This document shows, one piece after another, positions 33,247 through 41,715 of a stretch of 64,000 bases of DNA. Numbering within the stretch: the stretch's first letter is position 1; every line of letters starts with the position of its first letter. Source of the stretch: Saccharofermentans sp. (lineage in GTDB: Bacteria; Bacillota; Clostridia; Saccharofermentanales; Saccharofermentanaceae); the NCBI GenBank assembly GCA_024684815.1, contig JAIKWL010000055.1, forward strand, positions 62,001-126,000. The letters run 5' to 3'. The position numbers were made by a program, and so were the translations under genes. Under the pieces are notes generated by a model, which searched no databases, was not told the origin of the DNA, and saw only the letters and a list, made by a program, of their open reading frames with translations.

Positions 33247-34359
33247 TCAGATAAGTTCACTGAGTTCTGTATTCTCGTAACCTAATGCTAGAGCAACATT
33301 TTTGTTCGTGATCTTTCCGTCGTAGCAGTTAACACCTGAAGCGATAACTTTGCTGTTCCTGCATGCATCCTCAAGACCGTTTGCTGCGATCTGAAGGCCG
33401 TAGCGGAGAGTTGCATTGGTAAGAGCGATAGTACTTGTTCTCGGAACTGCACCGGGCATATTGCCTACACAGTAGTGAACAACGCCGTCTTCAACATAGA
33501 TAGGATCATCATGTGTTGTAACGTGAGAAGATTCTCCGCATCCGCCCTGGTCTATTGCAACGTCAACAAAGACAGCACCGTTCTTCATTTCAGGAAGATA
33601 CTTCTTCTTGAAAAGCTTTGGTGTGGAACCGCCCGGAATAAGAACGGAACCGATGACGAGATCAGCTGTCTTTACGGCTCTTTCGACATTGGAATCGTTG
33701 GATACCAGAGTCTGGATGTGGGATCCGAACCTGTTATCAAGTTCTTCCAACCTCTTAAGGTTAACGTCCAATATGGTTACGTTCGCACCCATACCTACTG
33801 CGATCTTGCATGCGTTCATGCCTACAGTACCGCCGCCCAGGATAACTACATTAGCCTTGGGGGTTCCGGGAACGCCTGCGAGAAGGATGCCTTCGCCGCC
33901 AAACTTTTTCTCCAGATATTTTGCACCTTCCTGAATTGAAAGACGTCCTGCGATCTGACTCATAGGAGAAAGGCACGGAAGTGATCCGTCTGTTTCCTGG
34001 ATCGTCTCATATGCTACTGCCTTTACCTTGCCTGCAAGAAGCGCATCTGTCTGCTCTTTGTCCGCAGCAAGATGGAGATATGTATAAAGGATAAGACCTT
34101 CTCTGAAAAGCGGATATTCTTCCGGAAGGGGCTCCTTGACCTTGACCATCATGTCAACCAAAGCCCAGATATCTGCCGCATTGTCTATAAGCGAAGCACC
34201 GGCTTCCACATACTCGCTGTCTGTAAAACCTGAACCTATTCCGGCACCCTGCTCCATGTAAACATGGTGTCCTGCGGCAATATAAGCCTTAACGTTGTCA
34301 GGTGTAAGTCCTACACGGAACTCGTTGTTTTTGATCTCTTTTACGCATCCGATCTTCAT
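33247..34359 (-). CDS. ald: Alanine dehydrogenase
   Basis: A 370-residue NAD-dependent enzyme interconverting L-alanine and pyruvate plus ammonia. The N-terminus MKIGCVKEIKNNEFRVGLTPD is typical. The NAD site VVILGGGTVGMNACKIAVGMGANVTILD is near 170-197, and the catalytic His and Lys lie in the LYTYLHLA and MVKVKEP segments. Length equals the family norm. Its promoter, on the minus strand, is TTGAGA (34450-34445), 17 bases, TATAAT (34427-34422). It is a single gene. Confidence 0.97.
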   Translation of the reverse strand: MKIGCVKEIKNNEFRVGLTPDNVKAYIAAGHHVYMEQGAGIGSGFTDSEYVEAGASLIDNAADIWALVDMMVKVKEPLPEEYPLFREGLILYTYLHLAADKEQTDALLAGKVKAVAYETIQETDGSLPCLSPMSQIAGRLSIQEGAKYLEKKFGGEGILLAGVPGTPKANVVILGGGTVGMNACKIAVGMGANVTILDVNLKRLEELDNRFGSHIQTLVSNDSNVERAVKTADLVIGSVLIPGGSTPKLFKKKYLPEMKNGAVFVDVAIDQGGCGESSHVTTHDDPIYVEDGVVHYCVGNMPGAVPRTSTIALTNATLRYGLQIAANGLEDACRNSKVIASGVNCYDGKITNKNVALALGYENTELSELI

Positions 34360-34421
34360 AGTCTTCTGATCCTTTCATATTTATCTTTGTCGACTGGGAA
34401 TGTCGAAAAACCACCTCTACA

Positions 34422-34450
34422 ATTATATTTGATATACAAACAGTTCTCAA
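34422..34450 (-). promoter_or_regulatory. Promoter of ald
   Basis: Minus strand TTGAGA (34450-34445), 17-base spacer, TATAAT (34427-34422). About 55 bases of leader precede the start codon and contain TCGAC/GTCGA, a short inverted repeat. Confidence 0.75.
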
Positions 34451-34497
34451 TGACGGTTTTGAGGATCAGAAGCTTATCTTAATGACAACGAAGCAAC

Positions 34498-35538
34498 TTA
34501 TCTTTTCGGTTTAAGAAAACTCTCCAGCATATAGCATGCAAGATAAGTGATCGGATAACAGATCAGGACTGAAAGGAAAAAATTAGTGATGGATTTTACA
34601 CCCGCTGAATCAAGCAAATACTGGCATCTGACAACCAGCGGGAAATGAATTATATAAAAGATATACGAGATCTTTGAATTAAAAGCCGCAAACGGTCCCG
34701 TCCTGTCAAGATGATCGTGACCAAGGCTTATTAACGCCAACACACCGCTTACAAAGGACAGACGGTTGCAGATATTATTGAGCAGTTCGTATCCGCCGAT
34801 ATAGATAAAGAGAACAACATTTGCAGCCGAAGATATGAGAAAGACTGCGGTATATAACCATTTGAGCTTTACGATCCTGTTTACGAACTCTTTATCACTG
34901 AAGAAATAAAACCCTATAAGATAAACGCAAAGGTATGTTATAAGCGGCTTTCCGATAAGCTTAACATCGAATGACAAGACTGCGGTAACCGTAAGGATCA
35001 CCCCGATAACAGTCATTGCCGCCTTGTTTTTATTCATGACGTTTTCAAGCAGTTTGATCACTCCGCATGAAATGAATGATATCAGTATAAGTACCGTAAT
35101 AAACCACAGGTGACCAAGAGAGAATCCTCCGTCATATCCTGTGAGATCCGTAAACTTTGTAAAAAAGACCGGATAGTGCGCAAAGAGATCACCCTTATAT
35201 CCGTTATGTGTCACATCAGCCACATGACTGAGGATCGGAATTAAAAATATAAGACCGATTATCAGCGGTGTTCCGAGTCTTGAAAAACGTTCTTTGATGA
35301 ATGTCACGTATCCTCTTTTAGCAAGCGAGAAAGATGCTGACACACCGGCCAGAAGGAACATCAGCGGCATGAACCAGGGACTGATAAAAACAACGATGGC
35401 AGAGATAGGTCTGACTGCTTCAAAGAAGATATAATTTGCCTCTCCCCAAGTGTTATAAGCCATAGCAACATGGTAAAGGACGAGAAGGAAAACAGTGATC
35501 CATCTCAGGTTGTCGATGTAATGCACGCGGTCTTTCAT
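34498..35538 (-). CDS. Acyltransferase 3 family membrane protein
   Basis: A 346-residue polytopic protein with about ten helices. It opens with RVHYIDNLRWITVFLLVLYHVAMAY, whose DNLRW and H22 match the acyltransferase-3 active region, and has FMPLMFLLAG and LGHLWFIT motifs. These enzymes move acyl groups onto cell-surface sugars or lipids. The acceptor is unknown. It is a single gene in convergent or tandem setting with no partner. Confidence 0.88.
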   Translation of the reverse strand: MKDRVHYIDNLRWITVFLLVLYHVAMAYNTWGEANYIFFEAVRPISAIVVFISPWFMPLMFLLAGVSASFSLAKRGYVTFIKERFSRLGTPLIIGLIFLIPILSHVADVTHNGYKGDLFAHYPVFFTKFTDLTGYDGGFSLGHLWFITVLILISFISCGVIKLLENVMNKNKAAMTVIGVILTVTAVLSFDVKLIGKPLITYLCVYLIGFYFFSDKEFVNRIVKLKWLYTAVFLISSAANVVLFIYIGGYELLNNICNRLSFVSGVLALISLGHDHLDRTGPFAAFNSKISYIFYIIHFPLVVRCQYLLDSAGVKSITNFFLSVLICYPITYLACYMLESFLKPKR

Positions 35539-35608
35539 TTCATGTCTCCGGCCATATTATTCAGAGCTATATTTTATCAGATTTGTTATGCAAATAAGAA
35601 TTATACAC

Positions 35609-35660
35609 GCGCATTTTATGCGCAACGATTTGCGAATATTTTTTAACGTTTATCGTTAAA
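35609..35660 (+). promoter_or_regulatory. Two inverted repeats upstream of the DUF2975/XRE promoter
   Basis: GCGCAT-ttt-ATGCGC (35609-35623) and TTTAACG-tttat-CGTTAAA (35642-35660) are both perfect. The second ends 6 bases before the -35 box. They may be activator or repressor sites. Confidence 0.45.
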
Positions 35661-35666
35661 TTCTTG

Positions 35667-35695
35667 TTGACAAAGATTAATTTGCAGTGTATATT
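35667..35695 (+). promoter_or_regulatory. Promoter of the DUF2975/XRE operon
   Basis: TTGACA (35667-35672), a 17-base spacer and TATATT (35690-35695). Confidence 0.8.
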
Positions 35696-35743
35696 GAAGC
35701 CATCTTCGAAGGTGAGCATTATTGATTTAAGGAGTATAGATTT

Positions 35744-36337
35744 ATGAATGAAGAGAATGCTAAGATCGCTAAGATCAAGAAAGGATGTCATGCGGGCAAA
35801 GTCGTATCCAATGTCATCTTTATCGTTGCTATCGTCGGGTTTATTGCAAGTGTAGCAAGCGGTATATGGATACTTGCCATGGGAAAAGATTTTGACGTCA
35901 TGATCAGTCAGGCTGAAGCAGCCGGATATATTGAAAGCACGAACAATCCTACGAGTTTTTCCGTTCTTGAGATCAGTTCGAGCAAGATTGCTCAAAACAT
36001 CACATCTGATGTTCCCGCAATCCGGGAAGCATTGAACGATCATCCCCAGAGCATTTTGTACGGCACATGGATAATCGTTATGAGCTTCTGCATTATCATT
36101 GCTGCAGTATTGATAAAACTCATAGGTTCTGTTTTCGCTATGGCAGAAAAAGAAGATACGCCGTTTACCGATAAGATACGTAAACGTGTCACCATCATAC
36201 TCGGTATTATGAGCGCCCTTCTCATATTCACAACAGGAGCGATCTACGGAGTACTCGGATTCCTTATCACATGGGTAGTCAATCTTGTATTGGATTACGG
36301 CAAGACCTTGCAGATCCAGTCAGATGAGACACTGTAA
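35744..36337 (+). CDS. DUF2975-type membrane protein
   Basis: A 197-residue protein with four hydrophobic segments (about 20-47, 105-128, 147-168 and 168-187). Signs of DUF2975 are the short linker EDTPFTDKIRKRV before helix 3 and the ending LDYGKTLQIQSDETL. An extracytoplasmic loop of about 55 residues is longer than in the Bacillus YoaS type. The family is nearly always followed by a small XRE regulator, as here (12-base gap). The pair probably forms a membrane-linked regulatory switch; its function is not known. Confidence 0.82.
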   Translation: MNEENAKIAKIKKGCHAGKVVSNVIFIVAIVGFIASVASGIWILAMGKDFDVMISQAEAAGYIESTNNPTSFSVLEISSSKIAQNITSDVPAIREALNDHPQSILYGTWIIVMSFCIIIAAVLIKLIGSVFAMAEKEDTPFTDKIRKRVTIILGIMSALLIFTTGAIYGVLGFLITWVVNLVLDYGKTLQIQSDETL

Positions 36338-36349
36338 GGAGGACTGAAT

Positions 36350-36562
36350 ATGGGACAGATAATATTAAGATTAGACAGAGTAATGGCTGACCGTAAGATC
36401 TCACTTAACGATCTGTCGGAGAAAGTCGGTGTATCGAATGTTAATCTCTCAAAGATGAAAAACGGTAAGATCTCTGCAATAAGATTCTCGACTTTGGAAG
36501 CAATATGTGATGCTTTGGATTGCCAGCCCGGCGATATATTGGAATATAAAAGGGATGATTAA
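36350..36562 (+). CDS. Small XRE regulator (YozG-like)
   Basis: A 70-residue Cro/CI-type helix-turn-helix protein, almost only the DNA-binding domain: LDRVMADRKISLNDLSEKVG, NVNLSKMKNGK, RFSTLEAICDALDCQPGDILEY. It is the standard partner of DUF2975 proteins and follows that gene by 12 bases with AAGGAGG upstream. A hairpin follows. Confidence 0.9.
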   Translation: MGQIILRLDRVMADRKISLNDLSEKVGVSNVNLSKMKNGKISAIRFSTLEAICDALDCQPGDILEYKRDD

Positions 36563-36568
36563 AAGATT

Positions 36569-36598
36569 TCTCACCCGCGGAGCGGTCTGCGGGTGAGA
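36569..36598 (+). terminator. Terminator-like hairpin after the XRE gene
   Basis: TCTCACCCGC (36569-36578) pairs perfectly with GCGGGTGAGA (36589-36598) around a 10-base loop. The following bases ATATTATG are only partly U-rich. Confidence 0.65.
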
Positions 36599-36669
36599 AT
36601 ATTATGAATAACGACAATCGTCTAAGGAATAATACTTGCTCAAAAACGAGTAAAAATCTAACAGAATAA

Positions 36670-37002
36670 TTATTCACCGTCTTCAGCTTCAATCTCAGCG
36701 TCTATTTCATCAGAGATTTCTTTGTATGTCTTACTAAGGTTTTTAAGAAAGTCTATTGATGCAGGACGATCATGTTCAAAAAGAGATGGGGTAATGCCAA
36801 CCTTCTGAAACTCGTTATAACAGTGAATAATATTGTTAACGCCCTTCTCACTCGACATATCATATGACAAAAGATAATCAGAATTCTTGATTCTTCCGCT
36901 GATATCTGAAATTGACAGATTTTTCTCAATTTTTCTAATAATCGAAGCAGCTTTGGCAATAGATGAATCATTCGGTATTTTAATACAAACTTGAGGTTTC
37001 AT
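36670..37002 (-). CDS. Small acidic protein after the GHH nuclease; possible immunity protein
   Basis: A 110-residue protein I do not recognise. It has a strand-like start KPQVCIKIPND, a helical middle and a strongly acidic tail EISDEIDAEIEAEDGE. The ATG at 37002 has GGAGAAG upstream, and the gene overlaps the end of the nuclease gene by 23 bases. Small acidic proteins encoded directly after nuclease toxins are often immunity or antidote proteins, but nothing in the sequence itself proves that. Base use is AT-rich like the rest of the island. Confidence 0.6.
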   Translation of the reverse strand: MKPQVCIKIPNDSSIAKAASIIRKIEKNLSISDISGRIKNSDYLLSYDMSSEKGVNNIIHCYNEFQKVGITPSLFEHDRPASIDFLKNLSKTYKEISDEIDAEIEAEDGE

Positions 37003-37549
37003 ATTTTCTTCTCCTTTTTCTCTTAAAGGGCTTTCCCGGAAGACTGTTTTTAAAGTTTCCGCCATGCCATTCATATAAATGTTCTTCAAACGTTACTGGA
37101 TAAATAACCTTATGATTTCCTGCAAGATGAGGATACATCAATACACTATAAGTATGGTGTCCTTGCATAGTTTTACCGTTAACCTTTGGACGACCTCCGT
37201 CAAGTATTATCCTTCTTTGTTCGGCAGTCCAATTGCGAGTTCCCGGTTCATTATTGCGTAGGCGCTCACGTTCAGCTATCCAAAAGGCATTAACAGCAGC
37301 CTTTCTCTTTGCCGACAAACGCTTGATACGATCATACTTGCGAAAATCCTCAATCGTAGCAGTGCGGTTATCAATCCTCCTCTTGATTTCCTTAACACTT
37401 AAAGAACTCTTGTGTTTGACAGGATGTTCTCTCAGATCCAACCCCTGAACTCTAGCTTTGATTATATCATCTTCATATTCCTGTTGAGAGGCTTTGAACT
37501 TGCGTTCTCCAGTAGTGCCATGAAAATGGTTGCTTAAGGATTTACTCAT
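36980..37549 (-). CDS. GHH/HNH Endo VII-type nuclease
   Basis: A 189-residue very basic protein. The C-terminal 75 residues carry the signature of the GHH class of HNH/Endo VII nucleases found as toxin tips: RNWTAEQRRIILDGGRPK, then GKTMQGHHTYSV near 133-144, IYPVTFEEHLYEWHGGN near 158-174. The double His of GHH and the later EH...HGGN are the expected metal and catalytic residues. The first 110 residues are charged and helical, with no secretion signal or known trafficking domain, so it may act inside the cell. GGAGGG precedes the ATG. It overlaps the DUF4417 gene upstream by four bases. Confidence 0.82.
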   Translation of the reverse strand: MSKSLSNHFHGTTGERKFKASQQEYEDDIIKARVQGLDLREHPVKHKSSLSVKEIKRRIDNRTATIEDFRKYDRIKRLSAKRKAAVNAFWIAERERLRNNEPGTRNWTAEQRRIILDGGRPKVNGKTMQGHHTYSVLMYPHLAGNHKVIYPVTFEEHLYEWHGGNFKNSLPGKPFKRKRRRKYETSSLY

Positions 37550-38280
37550 TTGTTACCCTCCTTCATAAAAGCAAGATTGGTCTTACTCGGGAAGGCAATT
37601 ACTTTTATTCCCTGTTCACGTATTCTGTCAAAAACATCGTAATTGTCTGAACCGTATACAATAATTGTATGAGGTTTGAGCACTTCAATTGCTCTGTAGA
37701 GTCCATCTATGAAACACTTGCGGTTACTGACCTTATTAATGCCGCTTGCAACAACACCAATTGCAAAGATTCCATTTATAGGAATACCGTCAAAACAATA
37801 TTCCCAGGTTTCAGATGTTCCCCAACGAACATTTGGTATGACCCTTATGCCACTCTTTTGAAGAATGTAGTCAAAAGCCCTCATCCTATAAATATTCCAG
37901 CGTTTCTGAGAATCAGGGAAATCTGCATATGTTGAGAAGTCAGGACTGATTACACCGGAATAATGACGGGCTAATTTAATAAATTTCTCCGGATAATACC
38001 AAATACCACTGCGATTACCGTCAAATTTCTGATCGTCCATATAAGTATGGATATAGCTATCAACGTGGTAATTCGGATCTTTCCTGACAAGCTTTTTATC
38101 CAAGCTTAATGCATCATCATATCCGTCCACTCCGTTAGGAATAGTACCGTTACACCTAAAACAGATTGGCATATCGCTACCTTCTGTGTAAGTTGCTCCC
38201 TCAAGAAGTCTGGCATTCCATATGTCTTTGCTGCCCAATCTTGGCTTGTTATAATTGTTATTAGAGTCGTTGCTAAGCAT
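37546..38280 (-). CDS. DUF4417-domain protein
   Basis: A 244-residue protein matching the DUF4417 pattern: YYPEKFIKLARHYSGVISPDFSTYAD, PDSQKRWNIYRMRAFDYILQ, GIRVIPNVRWG, YCFDGIPINGIFAIGVV and the C-terminal IIVYGSDNYDVFDRIREQGI. The domain is found on phages and mobile elements and has no established activity. The Asn- and Tyr-rich N-terminus is preceded by CFRCNG, a lone cysteine pair. The ATG at 38280 has GGAGG upstream. It begins a three-gene minus-strand operon with the nuclease and the small acidic protein. Confidence 0.78.
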   Translation of the reverse strand: MLSNDSNNNYNKPRLGSKDIWNARLLEGATYTEGSDMPICFRCNGTIPNGVDGYDDALSLDKKLVRKDPNYHVDSYIHTYMDDQKFDGNRSGIWYYPEKFIKLARHYSGVISPDFSTYADFPDSQKRWNIYRMRAFDYILQKSGIRVIPNVRWGTSETWEYCFDGIPINGIFAIGVVASGINKVSNRKCFIDGLYRAIEVLKPHTIIVYGSDNYDVFDRIREQGIKVIAFPSKTNLAFMKEGNK

Positions 38281-38413
38281 GAGTGTTTCCTCCTTTCTTA
38301 GCAAAGTGATTAATAATCCGAGAAATAATCACAGGCTAGAATTCTCATCACACTCTTCGGATTTCAGTGGCCTGCTGACGAGTAGTGATGCCGTAAAAAT
38401 ACTAAAAATCAAT

Positions 38414-38452
38414 CAGTCAAGCCATGACTGAACCTTGACTGGAACTTGACCG
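38414..38452. repeat. Three 11-bp-spaced direct repeats plus one inverted copy
   Basis: CATGACTG (38423), CTTGACTG (38434) and CTTGACCG (38445) stand exactly 11 bp apart, about one helical turn, and CAGTCAAG (38414) is an inverted copy. They lie between the divergent DUF4417 operon and the 428-residue gene, directly before the latter. They look like a cooperative protein-binding site (operator or iteron-like). Confidence 0.6.
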
Positions 38453-38477
38453 ATAAATTGACATATACAGGTGAACT

Positions 38478-39764
38478 ATGAGCAAATTGTGTTTGGGTAC
38501 TTTTCTAAAATCTATAAAGTTATGCGCTGTAAAAAGAGGTTTTGTTCAGAAAACTGTCTTTCAGGATTTGTTTGCCGCTATAGATTATGACTATGAACCG
38601 GATGAATCACTGATTGGACATTTCGTGCGGGGTGACAAAAATCCCTCTCCGGCATTCATCGAAACAATAAATAATTTGGATCCTCAAAAATATCCTGAAA
38701 TAGCCAGTTGCATGGATATAGTTGTGAACAAAATTGATCCAAATAAAATTGAGTTATTAGAGATACTTTTAAAGAGAATACTGGATGAAGATGATTCAAT
38801 AGCGCAAGATACCATCGTCGACCTTATAAATGGTTCTACTAAGCAAGACTTTCCAGGCAAATATGAGACACTTTCTTCATTGTTAGCAGGTGTATTCCTC
38901 TATATAATCAAGAATACTGATAATATGAATCAAACGGATAGTGTCAAAGAAATCGACGACAATTACATTGCAGAGATAATGGCGGAGATAATAGTTATTA
39001 ATTCTCCTTCAACCAAAAAGATTGATACAGAAGAATTATCCGAGGCTGAAGAATTACAAGCTAGAAGTTTCATAATTAAATATGAGGATAAGAAAAATCT
39101 TATTCCGCTATGCCAAATAGCATTTGTCTATAACTCGACACACAACTACGAGCGCACAATGTATACGGAATATAATCTGTTTTCCAAAAAGGTGCGAGAA
39201 TATATACTTAATCGAAGCGATGCTTCAAATATGATAAACATTAATGAACTTCATTGGGAGGAAGGTTTATCCTTGTTATGTGAAGACCTGAAGAAATATG
39301 AACTATCATCAAAACAGTACATTTACATGTTCAGACAGTATTTCCCAAAGTTTAGATATTGTCCTTCACATAATATATCAGAATATAATATATATTCATT
39401 TAAACGTATTTATACCTATAAGATGATATCTGGTCTTTGCAATTTGGATAAATATATTGATGATTATCTCTGGTTCAAGGAAAACAAAAAAGATGTAAAT
39501 AACCCTTTGCCGATGGATTATCTATTTGCCAGTAAAGATTTCGGGAATTGTTCTGAAGAAGATGTAGTATTTTGGATCTGCCGCTTCATTATAGATGCTT
39601 GCAGTAATTTGAGTTGCTATATCATCAATACTAATGAACTAATTGACACCAATTGTTTTGATGATGGTGCAGAAACCATAGAAGATGTGTCACTCAGTGC
39701 TATATTTGCACTTCATAAGCATTATCTATTTCACAATAAAGATTTTACTTTCGCATACATCTGA
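38478..39764 (+). CDS. Uncharacterised 428-aa protein of the AT-rich island
   Basis: I do not recognise this protein. It is acidic, mostly helical and has no signal peptide or membrane segment. Residues about 15-60 (QKTVFQDLFAAIDY, IGHFVRGDKNPSPAFIETIN) could be a degenerate helix-turn-helix. The middle has an acidic Glu-rich stretch near 190-205. The C-terminal half is rich in Tyr, Ile and Asn with codons ending in A or T, unlike neighbouring chromosomal genes, which points to transfer. AGGTGA precedes the ATG. It is divergent from the DUF4417-nuclease operon and preceded by repeats, so it may regulate that operon or be its partner. Confidence 0.7.
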   Translation: MSKLCLGTFLKSIKLCAVKRGFVQKTVFQDLFAAIDYDYEPDESLIGHFVRGDKNPSPAFIETINNLDPQKYPEIASCMDIVVNKIDPNKIELLEILLKRILDEDDSIAQDTIVDLINGSTKQDFPGKYETLSSLLAGVFLYIIKNTDNMNQTDSVKEIDDNYIAEIMAEIIVINSPSTKKIDTEELSEAEELQARSFIIKYEDKKNLIPLCQIAFVYNSTHNYERTMYTEYNLFSKKVREYILNRSDASNMININELHWEEGLSLLCEDLKKYELSSKQYIYMFRQYFPKFRYCPSHNISEYNIYSFKRIYTYKMISGLCNLDKYIDDYLWFKENKKDVNNPLPMDYLFASKDFGNCSEEDVVFWICRFIIDACSNLSCYIINTNELIDTNCFDDGAETIEDVSLSAIFALHKHYLFHNKDFTFAYI

Positions 39765-39791
39765 TCTTTTACAAGCATCGTAAAAATGCAT

Positions 39792-39821
39792 TTAATAGTC
39801 TTTTATCACCAGACTATTTAA
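39792..39821. terminator. Weak AT-rich hairpin between convergent genes
   Basis: TTAATAGTC pairs with GACTATTTAA with one bulge. It lies in the 100-base gap between the island gene ending at 39764 and the convergent gene ending at 39865 and could serve both directions. Confidence 0.4.
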
Positions 39822-39864
39822 GGAACAATATAAATCTTGCTAATCTAGTCAAAAAGAAATCCTT

Positions 39865-41715
39865 TTATGCTTTTGCAATTACTTTTTTATATCTTTCCAA
39901 CGGTATGCCGAGATCAGACTCGTGCTTTATATACACGTCAAGCACTTCAACTTCCGTATCCCCGTTATAACCGGGAACTATCACTTTATCACCGATGCTT
40001 ATATCTTCTATATCACAGAGATAATCATATGTCCTGCCGCCTTTTTTAAACGCTACGCTTACGAATCTCAGATTCTTTCCTTCTCCGGTTTTTCCCAAAG
40101 GTCTGTTTATCCTGTATTCATCACATGCGATCCATCCTGCGAGCACATCGTTAAAGAAAAAATCAAATCTGTTCTCGGTATAGTTCCACTCACAGTAATC
40201 GTAACGGACAGGTGTCTGTGACTTGATATTAAATGAAGTAACAAGATTATATGCTTCAAGCTCCAATTCCGTCGTGACATCACAATATTCGATCTCCGGA
40301 ATGGTTATGAGCACCGGTTTGATCCACTCTGAACCCGGATACGGAAGTCTTGATATCCTGACTCTGATGGGACCGTCTTCCCTGTCCACAAAAGTGATAT
40401 CGGCACGGTAACCTTCTTTGACCAGTTCTCCGAAGATCCAGGGCTGCTTCATACTTAAGTAATCCTTAAAGAATTCCCCGTCAATCAGTGATCTTGCTTC
40501 CGCCTTTGCTTTGCTGATCCCTATAGCAACCGTTGTATTTCCGAAGAAATCCGAACGGGCTGATCTGAGCTTAGATATCTGTTCAGCCTGAAGATAAAAA
40601 GTGAATGCCCGAACAGGATCTGTATTCTCATCTATTCCTTTCAGATATACATTACCCATTCTTAATGCAGCATCTGTAAAACTGCCGCCAACATGCCCCT
40701 CCAACATCTGCCTGTAGCAGTCTTCATAAACTATTCTGTAGAGCGAATTAGCCGTTCCGGGACTCTTTCTGCATGCATAGCCATGGTAATACATATCCGC
40801 AAGTTTATACATTCCTTCATGCATCCCGTTTGCCGCAGCGACAGAAAACATCCCGAACGCTTTATCGTATTCCGGCTCACCGTCAGTACATCTGCCATAG
40901 TAGTAGATATATCCCAATGTATTTGCAAAGACAGGATCATCAGTCAATTCGTAAAGGCGCATGATACAGTCTCTTGATGTTTTCCAGTCACACGGATAGA
41001 TACGGTTGCCGCCATAACAGCCGTAGCCTTTTATACGAAGAGCAGACAAAGAGTCTTTTGCGCAGAGTTCATCTGTAAATTTTCTGCACAGTCTGATCTC
41101 CGTGTCTGTCATATTTTTCATCGAGTCGTCATCCTGAAACAGCTCAATGAAATCCTGCTTCTGGGTATCGGTAAACTCCCTTTCTTCAACGGGTTTATTC
41201 CTGTTATCCAAAAACACTCTCATGTTTTCTCTGTATATTTCCAACTGCGGAATATCCTTAAGGTGTGCATCTTCCTCTTCCATGGACCAGATATCCTCTA
41301 ATCCTATCCACACCTCGGCAAACATATCGTTGTCTTTGAGCGGAAGAAAACGAACCCTGTCAGGAGATTCTGCATCTCCGGACTCAAAATCCGGATCATC
41401 CTCTATCTCATCTTCATCTTCCTGTTCGATATCATCGTCATCATCGAATTCGCAGTATTCCTCAAGGCCGAATGAATAACAGTATTCTGTCAACGGGTAA
41501 TACCAGCAGTTACCGAACTCTTCAACGGTAGGATTCTTCTCGAGCATATTTACTACGGCAGTATAAAGATCTTCTAAAGTCATCTTATACTCACCGCAAA
41601 ATTCAAAGTTGTATGAGCCCGATCCGTCCGGTCCCATGAACGCGGCAAAAGTATCTTCATATTTGGCAATTGCCTTCATCTGAGCAGGCATTATCGTTAT
41701 CTTGTTATCACTCAT
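39865..41715 (-). CDS. Sel1-repeat-containing cytoplasmic protein
   Basis: A 616-residue soluble protein. Residues about 1-90 form an N-terminal domain, followed by a very acidic linker (FDDDDDIEQEDEDEIEDDPDF near 90-110). Two or three Sel1-like repeats at about 255-370 (LGYIYYYGRC...DKAFGMFSVAAANG, MYKLADMYYHGYAC, ALRMGNVYLKGID) suggest a protein-binding scaffold. The C-terminal part is strand-rich and includes a small SH3-like end (DISIGDKVIVPGYNGDTEVEVLDVY). The ATG at 41715 overlaps the stop of the preceding gene by 8 bases and has GAGGGTGAG upstream. No catalytic motif seen. Confidence 0.75.
   Translation of the reverse strand: MSDNKITIMPAQMKAIAKYEDTFAAFMGPDGSGSYNFEFCGEYKMTLEDLYTAVVNMLEKNPTVEEFGNCWYYPLTEYCYSFGLEEYCEFDDDDDIEQEDEDEIEDDPDFESGDAESPDRVRFLPLKDNDMFAEVWIGLEDIWSMEEEDAHLKDIPQLEIYRENMRVFLDNRNKPVEEREFTDTQKQDFIELFQDDDSMKNMTDTEIRLCRKFTDELCAKDSLSALRIKGYGCYGGNRIYPCDWKTSRDCIMRLYELTDDPVFANTLGYIYYYGRCTDGEPEYDKAFGMFSVAAANGMHEGMYKLADMYYHGYACRKSPGTANSLYRIVYEDCYRQMLEGHVGGSFTDAALRMGNVYLKGIDENTDPVRAFTFYLQAEQISKLRSARSDFFGNTTVAIGISKAKAEARSLIDGEFFKDYLSMKQPWIFGELVKEGYRADITFVDREDGPIRVRISRLPYPGSEWIKPVLITIPEIEYCDVTTELELEAYNLVTSFNIKSQTPVRYDYCEWNYTENRFDFFFNDVLAGWIACDEYRINRPLGKTGEGKNLRFVSVAFKKGGRTYDYLCDIEDISIGDKVIVPGYNGDTEVEVLDVYIKHESDLGIPLERYKKVIAKA

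Noticed and set aside
36600..39850. Prophage or integrative element borders around the AT-rich island
   Set aside because: No integrase, att-like direct repeats or phage structural genes were found, so I call it only an accessory island.
41395..41460. Run of GAT/TCA-type repeats
   Set aside because: It codes for the acidic linker of the Sel1-repeat protein on the minus strand and is ordinary low-complexity coding sequence.
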